A DNA stretch of 64,000 bases from Rhodococcus sp. WMMA185. GTDB taxonomy: Bacteria > Actinomycetota > Actinomycetes > Mycobacteriales > Mycobacteriaceae. The stretch spans positions 868,001 to 932,000 of the forward strand of contig NZ_CP017014.1 of NCBI RefSeq assembly GCF_001767395.1. The letters are read 5' to 3'. Position numbers and translations under genes: made by a program. Below are positions 56,625-64,000 of the stretch, piece after piece; the first letter of the stretch is position 1, and each line of letters starts with the position of its first letter. A model generated the notes under the pieces. The model saw only the letters and a list, made by a program, of their open reading frames with translations, was not told the DNA's origin and searched no databases.

Positions 56625-56901
56625 CGGTCGACCATTGCGGTGCCGAATGCTGTGGTGTGGTGTACGCCACAGCTTGCCAACGGCCAGTGCTCGAAACTTC
56701 CCCGGAAGCCATCAAAGCCTCCCCAGGGCAACGCTCTACGACGCTCGTTCGGTGACAGTCGAGTCGCCCGGTCCCGATATCGAATCCATATGTCAGAACA
56801 AACTATTGACATTCGTCTGTGGCGGGTATTACATCTTCTCCATGTCACCGATGACCGACTGATTCTGCTGGTCAATGGTCATTGCCGAGAGGAAGTAGTT
56901 C
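56625..56901 (+). promoter_or_regulatory. ABC transporter promoter with iol operator 2
   Basis: TTGACA at 56806-56811 and a TTACAT at 56829-56834 (17-base spacing) make a good sigma-70-type promoter. The inverted repeat ATGTCA-N11-TGACAT at 56790-56812 covers the -35 box, so a bound repressor would block RNA polymerase. GAGAGGAAG at about 56887-56895 is the ribosome binding site for the ATG at 56902. No gene in the remaining bases. Confidence 0.7.
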
Positions 56902-57903
56902 ATGTCGTTTGTCGCGGGCCGCAGGCGTCTCACCGTACTGGCCGGCTCCACCGTGGTGGTCCTGGGCCTGGCAGCCTGTTCCAGCACCGGGGGACGACCG
57001 AACTCCTCCGAGGCGGAGACGGAGACGGGCACCGCCGACACACCCAGGGCCACCGTCGCGATGATTACGCACGAGGTTGCCGGCGACTCATTCTGGGACC
57101 TGGTCCGTAAGGGCGCCGAGGCCGCGGCCGCGAAGGACAACATCGAGCTGCGCTACTCCTCGGACCCGGAGGCGCCCAATCAAGCCAGCCTGGTCCAGAA
57201 TGCGATCGACAGTGAGGTCGACGGTATCGCGGTCACGCTGGCAAAACCGGAAGCGCTGGCGCCCTCCGTGAGGGATGCCGTCGCCGACGGCATCCCCGTG
57301 ACGGCCTTGAATGCGGGCATGGATGAATGGAAGAAGATGGGCGTCACCGCGTTCTTCGGTCAAGACGAGGAAATTTCCGGCGAGGCGGCGGGCCAACGTC
57401 TGAATGCGGACGGCGCGACGAATTCGCTGTGTGTCATTCACGAGCAGGGCAATGTCGGACACGAAGCGCGATGCGCCGGGGTGGTCGACGGGTTCGACGG
57501 AGATACCAAGATTCTGTACGTCAACGGCGAGGACATGCCCTCCGTCGAATCGACGATCACTGCGAAGCTTCAGCAGGATCCGAGCATCGACTACGTGCTC
57601 ACAATGGGCGCCCCGTATGCGCTGACTGCGGTGACCTCGGTCGCCAACGCAGGGAGCAACGCAAGAGTGGCCACGTTCGACACCAATGCGGAACTCGTCG
57701 ACGCGATTGGATCCGGTGAAGTCGAATGGGCTGTCGACCAGCAGCCATTTCTCCAAGGCTATCTTGCGGTCGATTCACTGTGGCTGTACCTGAACAACGG
57801 CAATGTCATCGGTGGTGGCATGCCGACACTAACCGGCCCCGCCTTCATCGACAGCACGAATATCGACTCGGTCGCCGAGTACGCCAGGAACGGAACTCGC
57901 TGA
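56902..57903 (+). CDS. Sugar (inositol/ribose-type) ABC transporter substrate-binding lipoprotein
   Basis: The 333-residue protein has a lipobox (VVLGLAACSS, lipidated Cys near residue 26) and then a type I periplasmic-binding fold: TVAMITHEVAGDSFWDLVRKGAEAAAAKDNIELRY, VDGIAVTLAKPEALAPSVRDAVADGIPVTALNAG and AVDQQPFLQGYLAVDSLWLY. It is the cluster-B sugar-binding type (RbsB/IbpA). First gene of a rightward transporter operon behind iol operator 2, so myo-inositol is the likely ligand. Confidence 0.87.
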   Translation: MSFVAGRRRLTVLAGSTVVVLGLAACSSTGGRPNSSEAETETGTADTPRATVAMITHEVAGDSFWDLVRKGAEAAAAKDNIELRYSSDPEAPNQASLVQNAIDSEVDGIAVTLAKPEALAPSVRDAVADGIPVTALNAGMDEWKKMGVTAFFGQDEEISGEAAGQRLNADGATNSLCVIHEQGNVGHEARCAGVVDGFDGDTKILYVNGEDMPSVESTITAKLQQDPSIDYVLTMGAPYALTAVTSVANAGSNARVATFDTNAELVDAIGSGEVEWAVDQQPFLQGYLAVDSLWLYLNNGNVIGGGMPTLTGPAFIDSTNIDSVAEYARNGTR

Positions 57904-57967
57904 TTCGGGTGCGCGGACGGCGCCCTCGGTAGCCCGCGCCATCCCCGTCCAGCACGGAAGGGAAGAC

Positions 57968-59026
57968 ATGTCCACGCAGGAAGATCTCGACCTATCGGCG
58001 CACGAGGTCGGCACCGATGAACGGGTGAAGGAGCAGAAGCGCTTCCAGCGCCTGCTGATCCGCCCCGAGATGGGTTCGGTGGCCGGGGCGATCGCGATCT
58101 TCGTGTTCTTCCTCATCGTCGCCGATCCGTTCCGCAGTCTGGACTCGTTCGCGACGGTGCTGTATGCGAGCTCGACGATCGGAATCATGGCGTGCGGCGT
58201 TGCGCTGCTGATGATCGGCGGAGAGTTCGACCTCTCGGCCGGTGTTGCCGTCACCACGTCGTCGCTGGCCGCTTCCATGATCGCCTACAACCTCCACCTC
58301 AACCTGTGGGTCGGCGTTCTATTCGCGTTGGTGATTTCTCTCGGCGTCGGGTTCTTCAACGGCTACCTCGTCATGAGAACGAAGATTCCCAGCTTTCTGA
58401 TCACCCTCGGTTCGTTCCTGATGCTGACCGGAATCAACCTCGCCGTGACCAGACTCGTCAGCGGGCATGTGGCTACGCCCAGCGTCTCCGACATGGAAGG
58501 ATTCGACTCCGCGCAGAAGGTGTTCGCCTCGACCATCACGATCGGCGACGTCTCCATCAAGATCACGATCGTATGGTGGCTGCTGTTCACCGCTGTCGCC
58601 TCATATGTCTTGTTCAAGACCAAGATCGGAAACTGGATCTTTGCCGTCGGTGGCAACCAGGACAGCGCCCGGGCAGTTGGCGTACCGGTGAAGGCAGTCA
58701 AGATCGGGCTGTTCATGACGGTGGGGTTCGCCGCCTGGTTCGTCGGCATGCACCTGCTGTTCTCCTTCAACACCGTGCAGTCCGGTCAGGGTGTGGGCAA
58801 CGAGTTCCTCTACATCATCGCGGTGGTCATCGGCGGTTGTTTGCTCACCGGTGGGTATGGAACCGCGGTGGGCGCGGCCATCGGCGCCTTCATCTTCGGC
58901 ATGACCAATCAGGGCATCGTCTACGCGGGCTGGAATCCCGACTGGTTCAAGTTCTTCCTCGGAGCCATGCTGCTGATTGCGGTCATCGCCAACAGCGCAT
59001 TCCGCAACTACGCTGCGAAAAGGTGA
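57968..59026 (+). CDS. ABC transporter permease (ribose/inositol type)
   Basis: The 352-residue protein has about ten hydrophobic segments. GVALLMIGGEFDLSAGVAVTTSSLAASMI and FNGYLVMRTKIPSFLITLGSFLMLTGINL are the conserved BPD_transp_2 signatures of RbsC-like permeases. It pairs with the binding protein upstream and the ATPase downstream. Confidence 0.88.
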   Translation: MSTQEDLDLSAHEVGTDERVKEQKRFQRLLIRPEMGSVAGAIAIFVFFLIVADPFRSLDSFATVLYASSTIGIMACGVALLMIGGEFDLSAGVAVTTSSLAASMIAYNLHLNLWVGVLFALVISLGVGFFNGYLVMRTKIPSFLITLGSFLMLTGINLAVTRLVSGHVATPSVSDMEGFDSAQKVFASTITIGDVSIKITIVWWLLFTAVASYVLFKTKIGNWIFAVGGNQDSARAVGVPVKAVKIGLFMTVGFAAWFVGMHLLFSFNTVQSGQGVGNEFLYIIAVVIGGCLLTGGYGTAVGAAIGAFIFGMTNQGIVYAGWNPDWFKFFLGAMLLIAVIANSAFRNYAAKR

Positions 59027-59029
59027 CGC

Positions 59030-59842
59030 ATGAGTACCAGAGTTGAAGTTCCTGCTCACTCCATCTCGGGTGGCAAGGAGCCGCTGGTCGAACTCGTGGA
59101 CGTCGGCAAGCACTACGGGAACATCATCGCGCTCGAGGGCATCAACCTCAGGGTTGGCGAGGGGGAGGTCACCGGCGTGCTCGGTGACAACGGCGCGGGC
59201 AAGTCGACACTCATCAAGATCATTGCCGGCCTTCATCAGCAGAGCAAGGGCCAGCTACTCATCGCCGGCGAACCCACGACGTTCAAGTCGCCGAAGGAGG
59301 CCCTGGGCAAGGGCATCGCCACGGTGTATCAGGATCTTGCTGTGGTGCCGTTGATGCCGGTGTGGCGCAACTTCTTCCTCGGGCAGGAGTTGGTCAAGGG
59401 CGGCATCATCAAATCGCTCGATGCCAATGCGATGCGAGCAACCACGCTCTCCGAACTGTCGAAGATGGGCATCGACCTGCCGGATGTCAATGCGCCGATC
59501 GGCAGCCTCTCTGGGGGACAACGTCAGTGCGTCGCGATCGCTCGTGCCATTTTCTTCGGTGCCCGTGTCCTCATTCTCGACGAGCCGACCGCCGCGTTGG
59601 GGGTCAAGCAGTCCGGAATGGTGTTGCGCTACATCACCGCCGCCAAGAAGCAGGGGTTCGGAGTCATCTTCATTACGCACAATCCGCACCACGCGTACAT
59701 GGTCGGGGATCACTTCGTGCTTCTCAATCGGGGTCGCCAGAGGCTCGATGCCAAGTACGAGGACATTTCCCTCGAACAACTGACCAAGGAGATGGCCGGT
59801 GGCGACGAGCTCGAGACTCTCAGTCACGAGCTTCGGCGCTGA
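59030..59842 (+). CDS. ABC transporter ATP-binding protein, single NBD
   Basis: The 270-residue ATPase shows Walker A GDNGAGKSTLIK, signature SLSGGQRQCVAIAR, Walker B VLILDEPTAALG and the H-loop IFITHNPHHAY. It has one nucleotide-binding domain where RbsA has two, so it should act as a homodimer. Its TGA stop is part of the hairpin at 59840-59858. Confidence 0.9.
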   Translation: MSTRVEVPAHSISGGKEPLVELVDVGKHYGNIIALEGINLRVGEGEVTGVLGDNGAGKSTLIKIIAGLHQQSKGQLLIAGEPTTFKSPKEALGKGIATVYQDLAVVPLMPVWRNFFLGQELVKGGIIKSLDANAMRATTLSELSKMGIDLPDVNAPIGSLSGGQRQCVAIARAIFFGARVLILDEPTAALGVKQSGMVLRYITAAKKQGFGVIFITHNPHHAYMVGDHFVLLNRGRQRLDAKYEDISLEQLTKEMAGGDELETLSHELRR

Positions 59843-59858
59843 CCGGACGAACCGGTCA
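59840..59858. terminator. Bidirectional hairpin made of the two convergent stop codons
   Basis: TGACCGG (59840-59846) pairs with CCGGTCA (59852-59858) around ACGAA. The TGA of the ABC gene opens one arm and the TGA of the convergent dehydrogenase gene (59858-59856) opens the other. Confidence 0.7.
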
Positions 59859-60854
59859 GAGAAAACTGGTTGGGCGAATGCCGAGACCCGCGTGGGTGTA
59901 GGCCTCGTCGATCATCCTCATGTTCGCGACGGCGTCCGCCGGACCGATCGGGAGTGTCGCGACACCAGCTAGGTGGTCGGCCAGGGCTTCCAACTGGAAG
60001 GTGTAGGACGACTTGGTCCCCAGGTGTTCGACCGTCGTGGTGCCACCGATTTTGACGGAAACTCGATCGTCGTCGTGGGGGCGGAGAAAGTTGTGAACCA
60101 GCACTTCGCCTTCGGTACCGATCACTCGGAACGTGAAATGGAGGTGGTCGGCGAGCATGGTTGAGGCAACAGTTGCCCGAACGCCGGAGGGGTACTCCAG
60201 GTCCGCGTCGAATCGTGAATCGACACCCGGCGCGTATTCCTCGACTCGCGTCCCCACCACGCGGGGTGCGCCGCTGTACACATCGGCGAGCATTCGCGCG
60301 GCGTGGATGCCGTAGCAGCCCAGGTCCATCATCGATCCGCCTGCCAATGCCAACTCCCACCGGGGATCGCCCGGTGGGGGCACAGGGGTGCGGAACTCGG
60401 TCTCGATCGCGGTCACGGCTCCGATTTCGCCGCTGCGAACCAATCCGAAGAGACGATGGTTGACCGGGTGGAATATGTAGTGGATACCCTCGAGCACCGT
60501 GACACCAGCGGCAGCCGCCTCTGCCACGACCTTCTCTGCTTCGTCGGCGTTGCTCGAGAACGGCTTCTCCGTGAGAACGTTCTTTCCGGCTCGCACGGCC
60601 TCGATGTTCCAAGGTCCGTGCAGTCCGTTGGGGAGCGCGTTGTACACGACGTCGATCTCCGGATCTGAAACCAGATCCGCGTACGTGGAGGCCGTCCGCT
60701 CGATTCCGTGTCGTTCCGCGTAAACTTGCGCCCTTTCGCGGTCGCGTGCGGCGACTGCGACCAGTCGATGTCCGGTGGCCTTCGCGGGCTCGACTATCGC
60801 GTCTCCACCGATGCTGGACGCCCCCAGGATTCCGATCCGCAGTTCGGTGCCCAT
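59856..60854 (-). CDS. Gfo/Idh/MocA-family NAD(P)-dependent sugar dehydrogenase
   Basis: ATG 60854 gives 332 residues (ATG 60866 also possible). The N-terminal Rossmann fold is LRIGILGASSIGGDAIVEPAKATGHRLVAVAARD, followed by NVLTEKPFSSNADEAEKV (EKP motif) and the C-terminal dehydrogenase domain with DLGCYGIHAARML. Probably oxidises an inositol isomer or related sugar. The start overlaps the upstream isomerase stop by one base (TGATG). Confidence 0.82.
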   Translation of the reverse strand: MGTELRIGILGASSIGGDAIVEPAKATGHRLVAVAARDRERAQVYAERHGIERTASTYADLVSDPEIDVVYNALPNGLHGPWNIEAVRAGKNVLTEKPFSSNADEAEKVVAEAAAAGVTVLEGIHYIFHPVNHRLFGLVRSGEIGAVTAIETEFRTPVPPPGDPRWELALAGGSMMDLGCYGIHAARMLADVYSGAPRVVGTRVEEYAPGVDSRFDADLEYPSGVRATVASTMLADHLHFTFRVIGTEGEVLVHNFLRPHDDDRVSVKIGGTTTVEHLGTKSSYTFQLEALADHLAGVATLPIGPADAVANMRMIDEAYTHAGLGIRPTSFL

Positions 60855-61720
60855 CACAGCACCCATCGCAAGTAGGCGACACTCGTGCGCACGTCGCTCA
60901 GCGGTCCTTCGTCCGACGGTGCTTCGGTGAGAATGGTGTCTTGCTCGAGCACGTACCAACCGTCGAATCCCTGCGTTTGCAGGATTTGGGTGACCGTCGG
61001 GATGTCGATGTCACCCTTGCCGAGCGGCTGGAAGATGCCCGACTTGACGGCGTCGGTGTACGTGATCTCGCCCGCGCGGACCCGGGCGGCCAAGGCCTCG
61101 TCGACATCCTTGAGGTGTACGTGTGCGATCCGGTCGGGCGCCTGTCGTGTCAGCTCAACCGGGTCGGTGCCGCCGATCAGCAGGTGGCCGGTGTCGAGGC
61201 ACAGCGGGATGCTCGAGCCGTCGAGGACTCGGAGAATTTCGTCGCGCTCTTCGATCATGGTGCCGACGTGTGGGTGGATCACAGCCCTGATTCCGCGCTC
61301 CGCAGCAGTGTCGGCCAGCCGATCAAGATTGTGCAGCAACGTTTTCCATTCCTGCTCGCCGATCTCCGGGCGGGAGTCGTAACCTGCCGAACCGGTAGCG
61401 GCGGCGAGTACGAGCACCTCGGCGCCCGCGGCGACGAAGCCGTCGAGGACGGGCGAAACGTCGGGCACCGGATCGTGGTCGTTGTCGTGCAGCAGGACGG
61501 GGGCGAAACCGCCCACGGCGCGCAGGTGGTGGCCGGCGAGGACCTTGGCCAGCTCGGTGGGGGCGGTAGGTAGGAAGCCCTCTGGGCCGATCTCGGTGGC
61601 GGTAAGTCCGACGTCGCGCATCTCACGTAACACCTGCGACGGGTCAAGTTGATATCCCCATCCTGGAACCTCACAGACACCCCAGGAGATGGGTGCGCCG
61701 GCGATACGGGGACTAGTCAT
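60854..61720 (-). CDS. TIM-barrel sugar isomerase/dehydratase, IolE/IolH-like
   Basis: The 288-residue protein opens RIAGAPISWGVCEVPGWGYQLDPSQVLREMRDVG, the typical start of inosose dehydratase-like xylose-isomerase-fold proteins. It has metal-ligand candidates in AVIHPHVGTMIEE, LCLDTGHLLIGG, HVHLKDVD and GWYVLEQDTIL. It would dehydrate scyllo-inosose (IolE) or act as an epimerase (IolH/IolI); the sequence alone does not decide. It overlaps the dehydrogenase upstream by 4 bases. Confidence 0.78.
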   Translation of the reverse strand: MTSPRIAGAPISWGVCEVPGWGYQLDPSQVLREMRDVGLTATEIGPEGFLPTAPTELAKVLAGHHLRAVGGFAPVLLHDNDHDPVPDVSPVLDGFVAAGAEVLVLAAATGSAGYDSRPEIGEQEWKTLLHNLDRLADTAAERGIRAVIHPHVGTMIEERDEILRVLDGSSIPLCLDTGHLLIGGTDPVELTRQAPDRIAHVHLKDVDEALAARVRAGEITYTDAVKSGIFQPLGKGDIDIPTVTQILQTQGFDGWYVLEQDTILTEAPSDEGPLSDVRTSVAYLRWVL

Positions 61721-62757
61721 GGTCGAGCCTCATTTCCGGTCTGAACGAACAGTTCCTTGACTTCGGAGATGGTGACCGGGCGCCCCTCCTCGAGGGACAG
61801 CGCGGCCGCCTCGGCGACCCAGGCGGACTCGACGGCGTCGGCAAGGGTACACGGGGACGGCTGCCGTCCGGCTGCTACCTCGATGAAGGTTTCGAGTTCG
61901 ACGCGATACGCGTCGGCGAAACGGTCCATGAAGAACGAGTGCGGAACACCGCTCGGAAACTGTGCATCGGGATCGACCGAGCGCAGTGGTAGTCGCTCGT
62001 CGAGCCCGGCAACTACGGAATCGATCGACCCGAGGACTTCGAGTCTGCTGTCGTAGCCACGCGCGTTGTAGCGGGTGTTCGAAACAACTGCGAGGGCGCC
62101 GCTGTCGAGGGTCAATACCGCAGCGGCAGTATCGACGTCGCCGGCTTCCGCGATCGCCGGATCGCCCTGGTTGGTGCCGGTGGCGAAGACTGAAACCACT
62201 TCACGGCCACTGACCCAGCGGACGATGTCGAAGTCGTGTATAGCGCAGTCGCGGAAGATGCCGCCGGATTGGGCGATATACGACACGGGCGGGGGAGCAG
62301 GATCGAGCGTGGTCGATCGCAGCGTGTGCAGCCACCCCACGTCGCCGGCACGAACCGCATCGTATGCGGCGACGAACGCCGGATCGAAGCGTCGTTGGAA
62401 TCCGATCTGGACGGGTACCGTCGTCTGCTCGACCGCCCGCAGAACTCGCAGCGACGATTCGATGGACTCGGCGACCGGCTTCTCGCAGAACGTGGGGATA
62501 CCGCGCTTTACCGCGGCCTCGATCAGCTCGGCATGCGAACCGGAGGACGCCGCGATGAGTACCGCGTCCACACCCGACTCGAACAGTGCGTCCTGGTCAG
62601 GGGCGGCTGCGACGGCGAGTTCGGTTGTCACGTCACCGATTCGGTTCGCGTCGGCGTCGGTGACGACGAGCGCATCGACTCCGTCCATGCCGATCAGGTT
62701 TCGGGCGTGGTAGCTCCCGATACGGCCGAGGCCGATCACTCCCATGCGAGCGCCCAT
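61717..62757 (-). CDS. iolG: Inositol 2-dehydrogenase-like protein (Gfo/Idh/MocA, IolG type)
   Basis: The 346-residue protein has MGVIGLGRIGSYHARNL (NAD motif) and GIPTFCEKPVAESIESSL (EKP Lys). It also has the catalytic region GGIFRDCAIHDFDIVRWVSG with Asp and His and the C-terminal YRVELETFIEVAAGRQPSPCTLADAVESAWVAEAAALSLEEGRPV segment seen in IolG and related dehydrogenases. Likely oxidises myo-inositol to scyllo-inosose, the first pathway step. First gene of a leftward three-gene operon with overlapping ends, divergent from the LacI regulator. Confidence 0.83.
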   Translation of the reverse strand: MGARMGVIGLGRIGSYHARNLIGMDGVDALVVTDADANRIGDVTTELAVAAAPDQDALFESGVDAVLIAASSGSHAELIEAAVKRGIPTFCEKPVAESIESSLRVLRAVEQTTVPVQIGFQRRFDPAFVAAYDAVRAGDVGWLHTLRSTTLDPAPPPVSYIAQSGGIFRDCAIHDFDIVRWVSGREVVSVFATGTNQGDPAIAEAGDVDTAAAVLTLDSGALAVVSNTRYNARGYDSRLEVLGSIDSVVAGLDERLPLRSVDPDAQFPSGVPHSFFMDRFADAYRVELETFIEVAAGRQPSPCTLADAVESAWVAEAAALSLEEGRPVTISEVKELFVQTGNEARP

Positions 62758-62784
62758 CAGCGCAAACCGTCGATCATGTTTTGG

Positions 62785-62849
62785 TCCCTAGGGAATCCAT
62801 GGGTTTAGTCTGGCTCTCACGAACACCTCGAGCAACAGTTGAAACCCAT
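62785..62849. promoter_or_regulatory. Palindromes between iolG-like gene and lacI-like regulator
   Basis: TCCCTAGGGA (62785-62794) is a perfect 10-base palindrome 27 bases upstream of the dehydrogenase start. ATGGGTTT (62799-62806) and AAACCCAT (62842-62849) form a widely spaced inverted repeat. LacI-family proteins often bind near their own promoters, so these are candidate operators. Confidence 0.4.
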
Positions 62850-62875
62850 CAAATATCCATCATTGCGAGGTACTT

Positions 62876-63898
62876 GTGTCGCGCCGGTTCAAGGTACGAG
62901 AGATTGCGCAGCAGTCGGGCCTCAGCGAAGCCACTGTGGATCGGGTGCTCAACGACCGACCCGGGGTGCGGGAGGGGACCAGGGCCGAGGTCGCGCAGGC
63001 GATCACCGATCTCGAGCGTCAACGCACGCAGCTCAAATTGGTCGGGCGCAAGTTCATCGTCGACGTCGTACTGCAGGCGCCGGTCAGGTTCACCGATGCA
63101 GTCAGGGATGCGCTCGAGAGGGAACTACCCACACTTGCCCCAGCGGTGGTGCGATCGAGGTTTCATTTCCGCGAAACCGGGTCGGTGGATGCGATGACGT
63201 CGACACTCGAGAAGATCCGTAGCCGGGGTTCGCACGGCGTAATCATGAAGGCTCCCGACACCCCCGAGGTGTCAGCGGCGATCGACAGATTGGTCGGCGC
63301 CAAGATTCCAGTGGTCACGTTGGCAACCGATGTTCCTGGCAGTCGCCGCGCCTCGTACATCGGTATCGACAATCGTGCAGCCGGAGCCACCGCGGCGTAT
63401 CTGATCGATCAATGGCTCGGCGATCGTCGCGGCACCGTACTGGTCAGCATGAGTAGTGGGTTCTTCCGCAACGAGGAGGAGCGCGAGATGGGGTTTCGCT
63501 CCGCCATCCGCATGTGCGCCGCGCCCAGGCGCCTGATCGACATCCCGAACAGTGACGGTCTGGACGAGACCAGCGGGCAATTGGTTCGACTCGCTCTCGA
63601 GTCCGATCCGGACATATGCGCCGTGTACTCGATTGGTGGCGGAAATCTGGCGACGGTGGACGCGTTCGATTCGGTGGGCCGCGAGTGCGCAGTGTTCATC
63701 GCGCATGATCTGGACGAGGACAATCGGAAACTGCTGGGGGAAAGGAAGATCTCAGCGGTTCTCTACCATGATCTTCGGGCCGATCTTCGTCAGGCGTGCC
63801 AGGTTGTCATGAACGAGCACGGGGCCATGGGTGCACGTTTCGCCTCCACGCCGTCGCCGGTTCAGGTCGTGACGCCGCTCAACATGCCGCCCATCTGA
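62876..63898 (+). CDS. LacI-family transcriptional regulator
   Basis: The 340-residue protein starts at GTG 62876. The HTH and hinge are FKVREIAQQSGLSEATVDRVLNDRPGVREGTRAEV, followed by a periplasmic-binding-like effector domain (IPVVTLATDVPGSRRASYIGIDNRAAGATAAYLIDQWL). Probably controls the divergent dehydrogenase/isomerase operon in response to an inositol compound. Confidence 0.86.
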   Translation: MSRRFKVREIAQQSGLSEATVDRVLNDRPGVREGTRAEVAQAITDLERQRTQLKLVGRKFIVDVVLQAPVRFTDAVRDALERELPTLAPAVVRSRFHFRETGSVDAMTSTLEKIRSRGSHGVIMKAPDTPEVSAAIDRLVGAKIPVVTLATDVPGSRRASYIGIDNRAAGATAAYLIDQWLGDRRGTVLVSMSSGFFRNEEEREMGFRSAIRMCAAPRRLIDIPNSDGLDETSGQLVRLALESDPDICAVYSIGGGNLATVDAFDSVGRECAVFIAHDLDEDNRKLLGERKISAVLYHDLRADLRQACQVVMNEHGAMGARFASTPSPVQVVTPLNMPPI

Positions 63899-63902
63899 CA
63901 AA

Positions 63903-63936
63903 CAAGTGGCCCTCCCGTGAACGGGAGGGCCACTTG
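63903..63936. terminator. Perfect 16-bp hairpin between the LacI regulator and sdhB
   Basis: CAAGTGGCCCTCCCGT (63903-63918) and ACGGGAGGGCCACTTG (63921-63936) form a perfect stem with a two-base loop, between the regulator stop (63898) and the convergent sdhB stop. Likely bidirectional terminator. Confidence 0.88.
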
Positions 63937-63951
63937 CTTGTCAACAAACGT

Positions 63952-64000
63952 CTACCGCGCGAACAGCAGTGCGCGCTTGACCTCTTGGATTGCCTTGGTC
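63952..64000 (-). CDS. sdhB: Succinate dehydrogenase iron-sulfur subunit, C-terminal end only
   Basis: Only 15 codons and the stop are inside the window: TKAIQEVKRALLFAR. This matches the conserved C-terminus of mycobacterial SdhB, and the position after dacB1 fits mycobacterial gene order. The rest lies beyond the right edge. Confidence 0.72.
   Translation of the reverse strand, partial: TKAIQEVKRALLFAR

Overview
The window is high-GC actinobacterial chromosome, most likely Rhodococcus (erythropolis/qingshengii-like). The genus call is an inference from recognised proteins and gene order. Order follows the Mycobacterium tuberculosis chromosome over long stretches: choD, guaA, imuA'/imuB, acrA1 and dnaE2, then trmL(spoU), a pentapeptide-repeat gene, folD, a DUF3017 gene, metX/metY, icd, trpS, yhjD, dacB1, and the tail of sdhB at the right edge. 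Actinobacterial hallmarks include GTG starts, many 4-nt ATGA/GTGA gene overlaps, two LexA boxes of the TCGAAC-N4-GTTCGA type and a SAM-IV riboswitch.

Region 1 (1-13.7 kb) holds cell-surface and envelope functions plus core metabolism. It has a CHAP-domain protein (cut by the left edge), two Tat-exported phosphatases/phosphodiesterases (PhoD type and type I phosphodiesterase), a ChoD-like GMC oxidoreductase and GMP synthase. It also has a divergent PspC-domain signalling locus that matches EsrI/EsrS/EsrR of Corynebacterium glutamicum, followed by a tail-anchored Ser/Thr kinase. Region 2 (13.7-30 kb) contains the SOS mutasome (imuA'-imuB and dnaE2), each gene set behind its own LexA box. Between them lie a VOC protein, two alpha/beta hydrolases, an R2-like ligand-binding oxidase, a sucrase/ferredoxin-like protein, an AcrA1-type acyl reductase and an MMPL exporter. 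DnaE2 carries an in-frame 30-bp repeat expansion.

Region 3 (30-38.3 kb) is the most unusual. A TDT-family transporter and its divergent LysR regulator precede trmL. The 5' end of trmL is duplicated: a perfect 15-bp direct repeat at 32569-32583 and 34419-34433 brackets a 1.85-kb insert of lower GC, whose only intact gene encodes a putative PD-(D/E)XK nuclease. Next comes a decayed tandem copy (about 34.5-35.8 kb) of the following intact block: secreted protein, pentapeptide protein, folD and DUF3017. The decayed copy has lost about 1.2 kb through at least six internal deletions.

Region 4 (38.3-48.5 kb) is housekeeping: metY-metX behind a SAM-IV riboswitch, icd, an MFS exporter, xth, trpS, yhjD and dacB1. 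The last two genes converge on a 21-bp tandem repeat that supplies both stop codons. Region 5 (48.5-63.9 kb) is a myo-inositol catabolic and uptake regulon. iolC, a Cgl0159-type aldolase-like gene, iolB, iolD, an MFS gene and a luciferase-like gene run leftward. A GntR regulator and a ribose/inositol-type ABC transporter run rightward. A three-gene dehydrogenase/isomerase operon lies opposite a LacI-type regulator. Two matching operators (ATGTCA-N11-TGACAT) sit in front of the iolC/regulator pair and in front of the ABC transporter. The window ends in the 3' end of sdhB.
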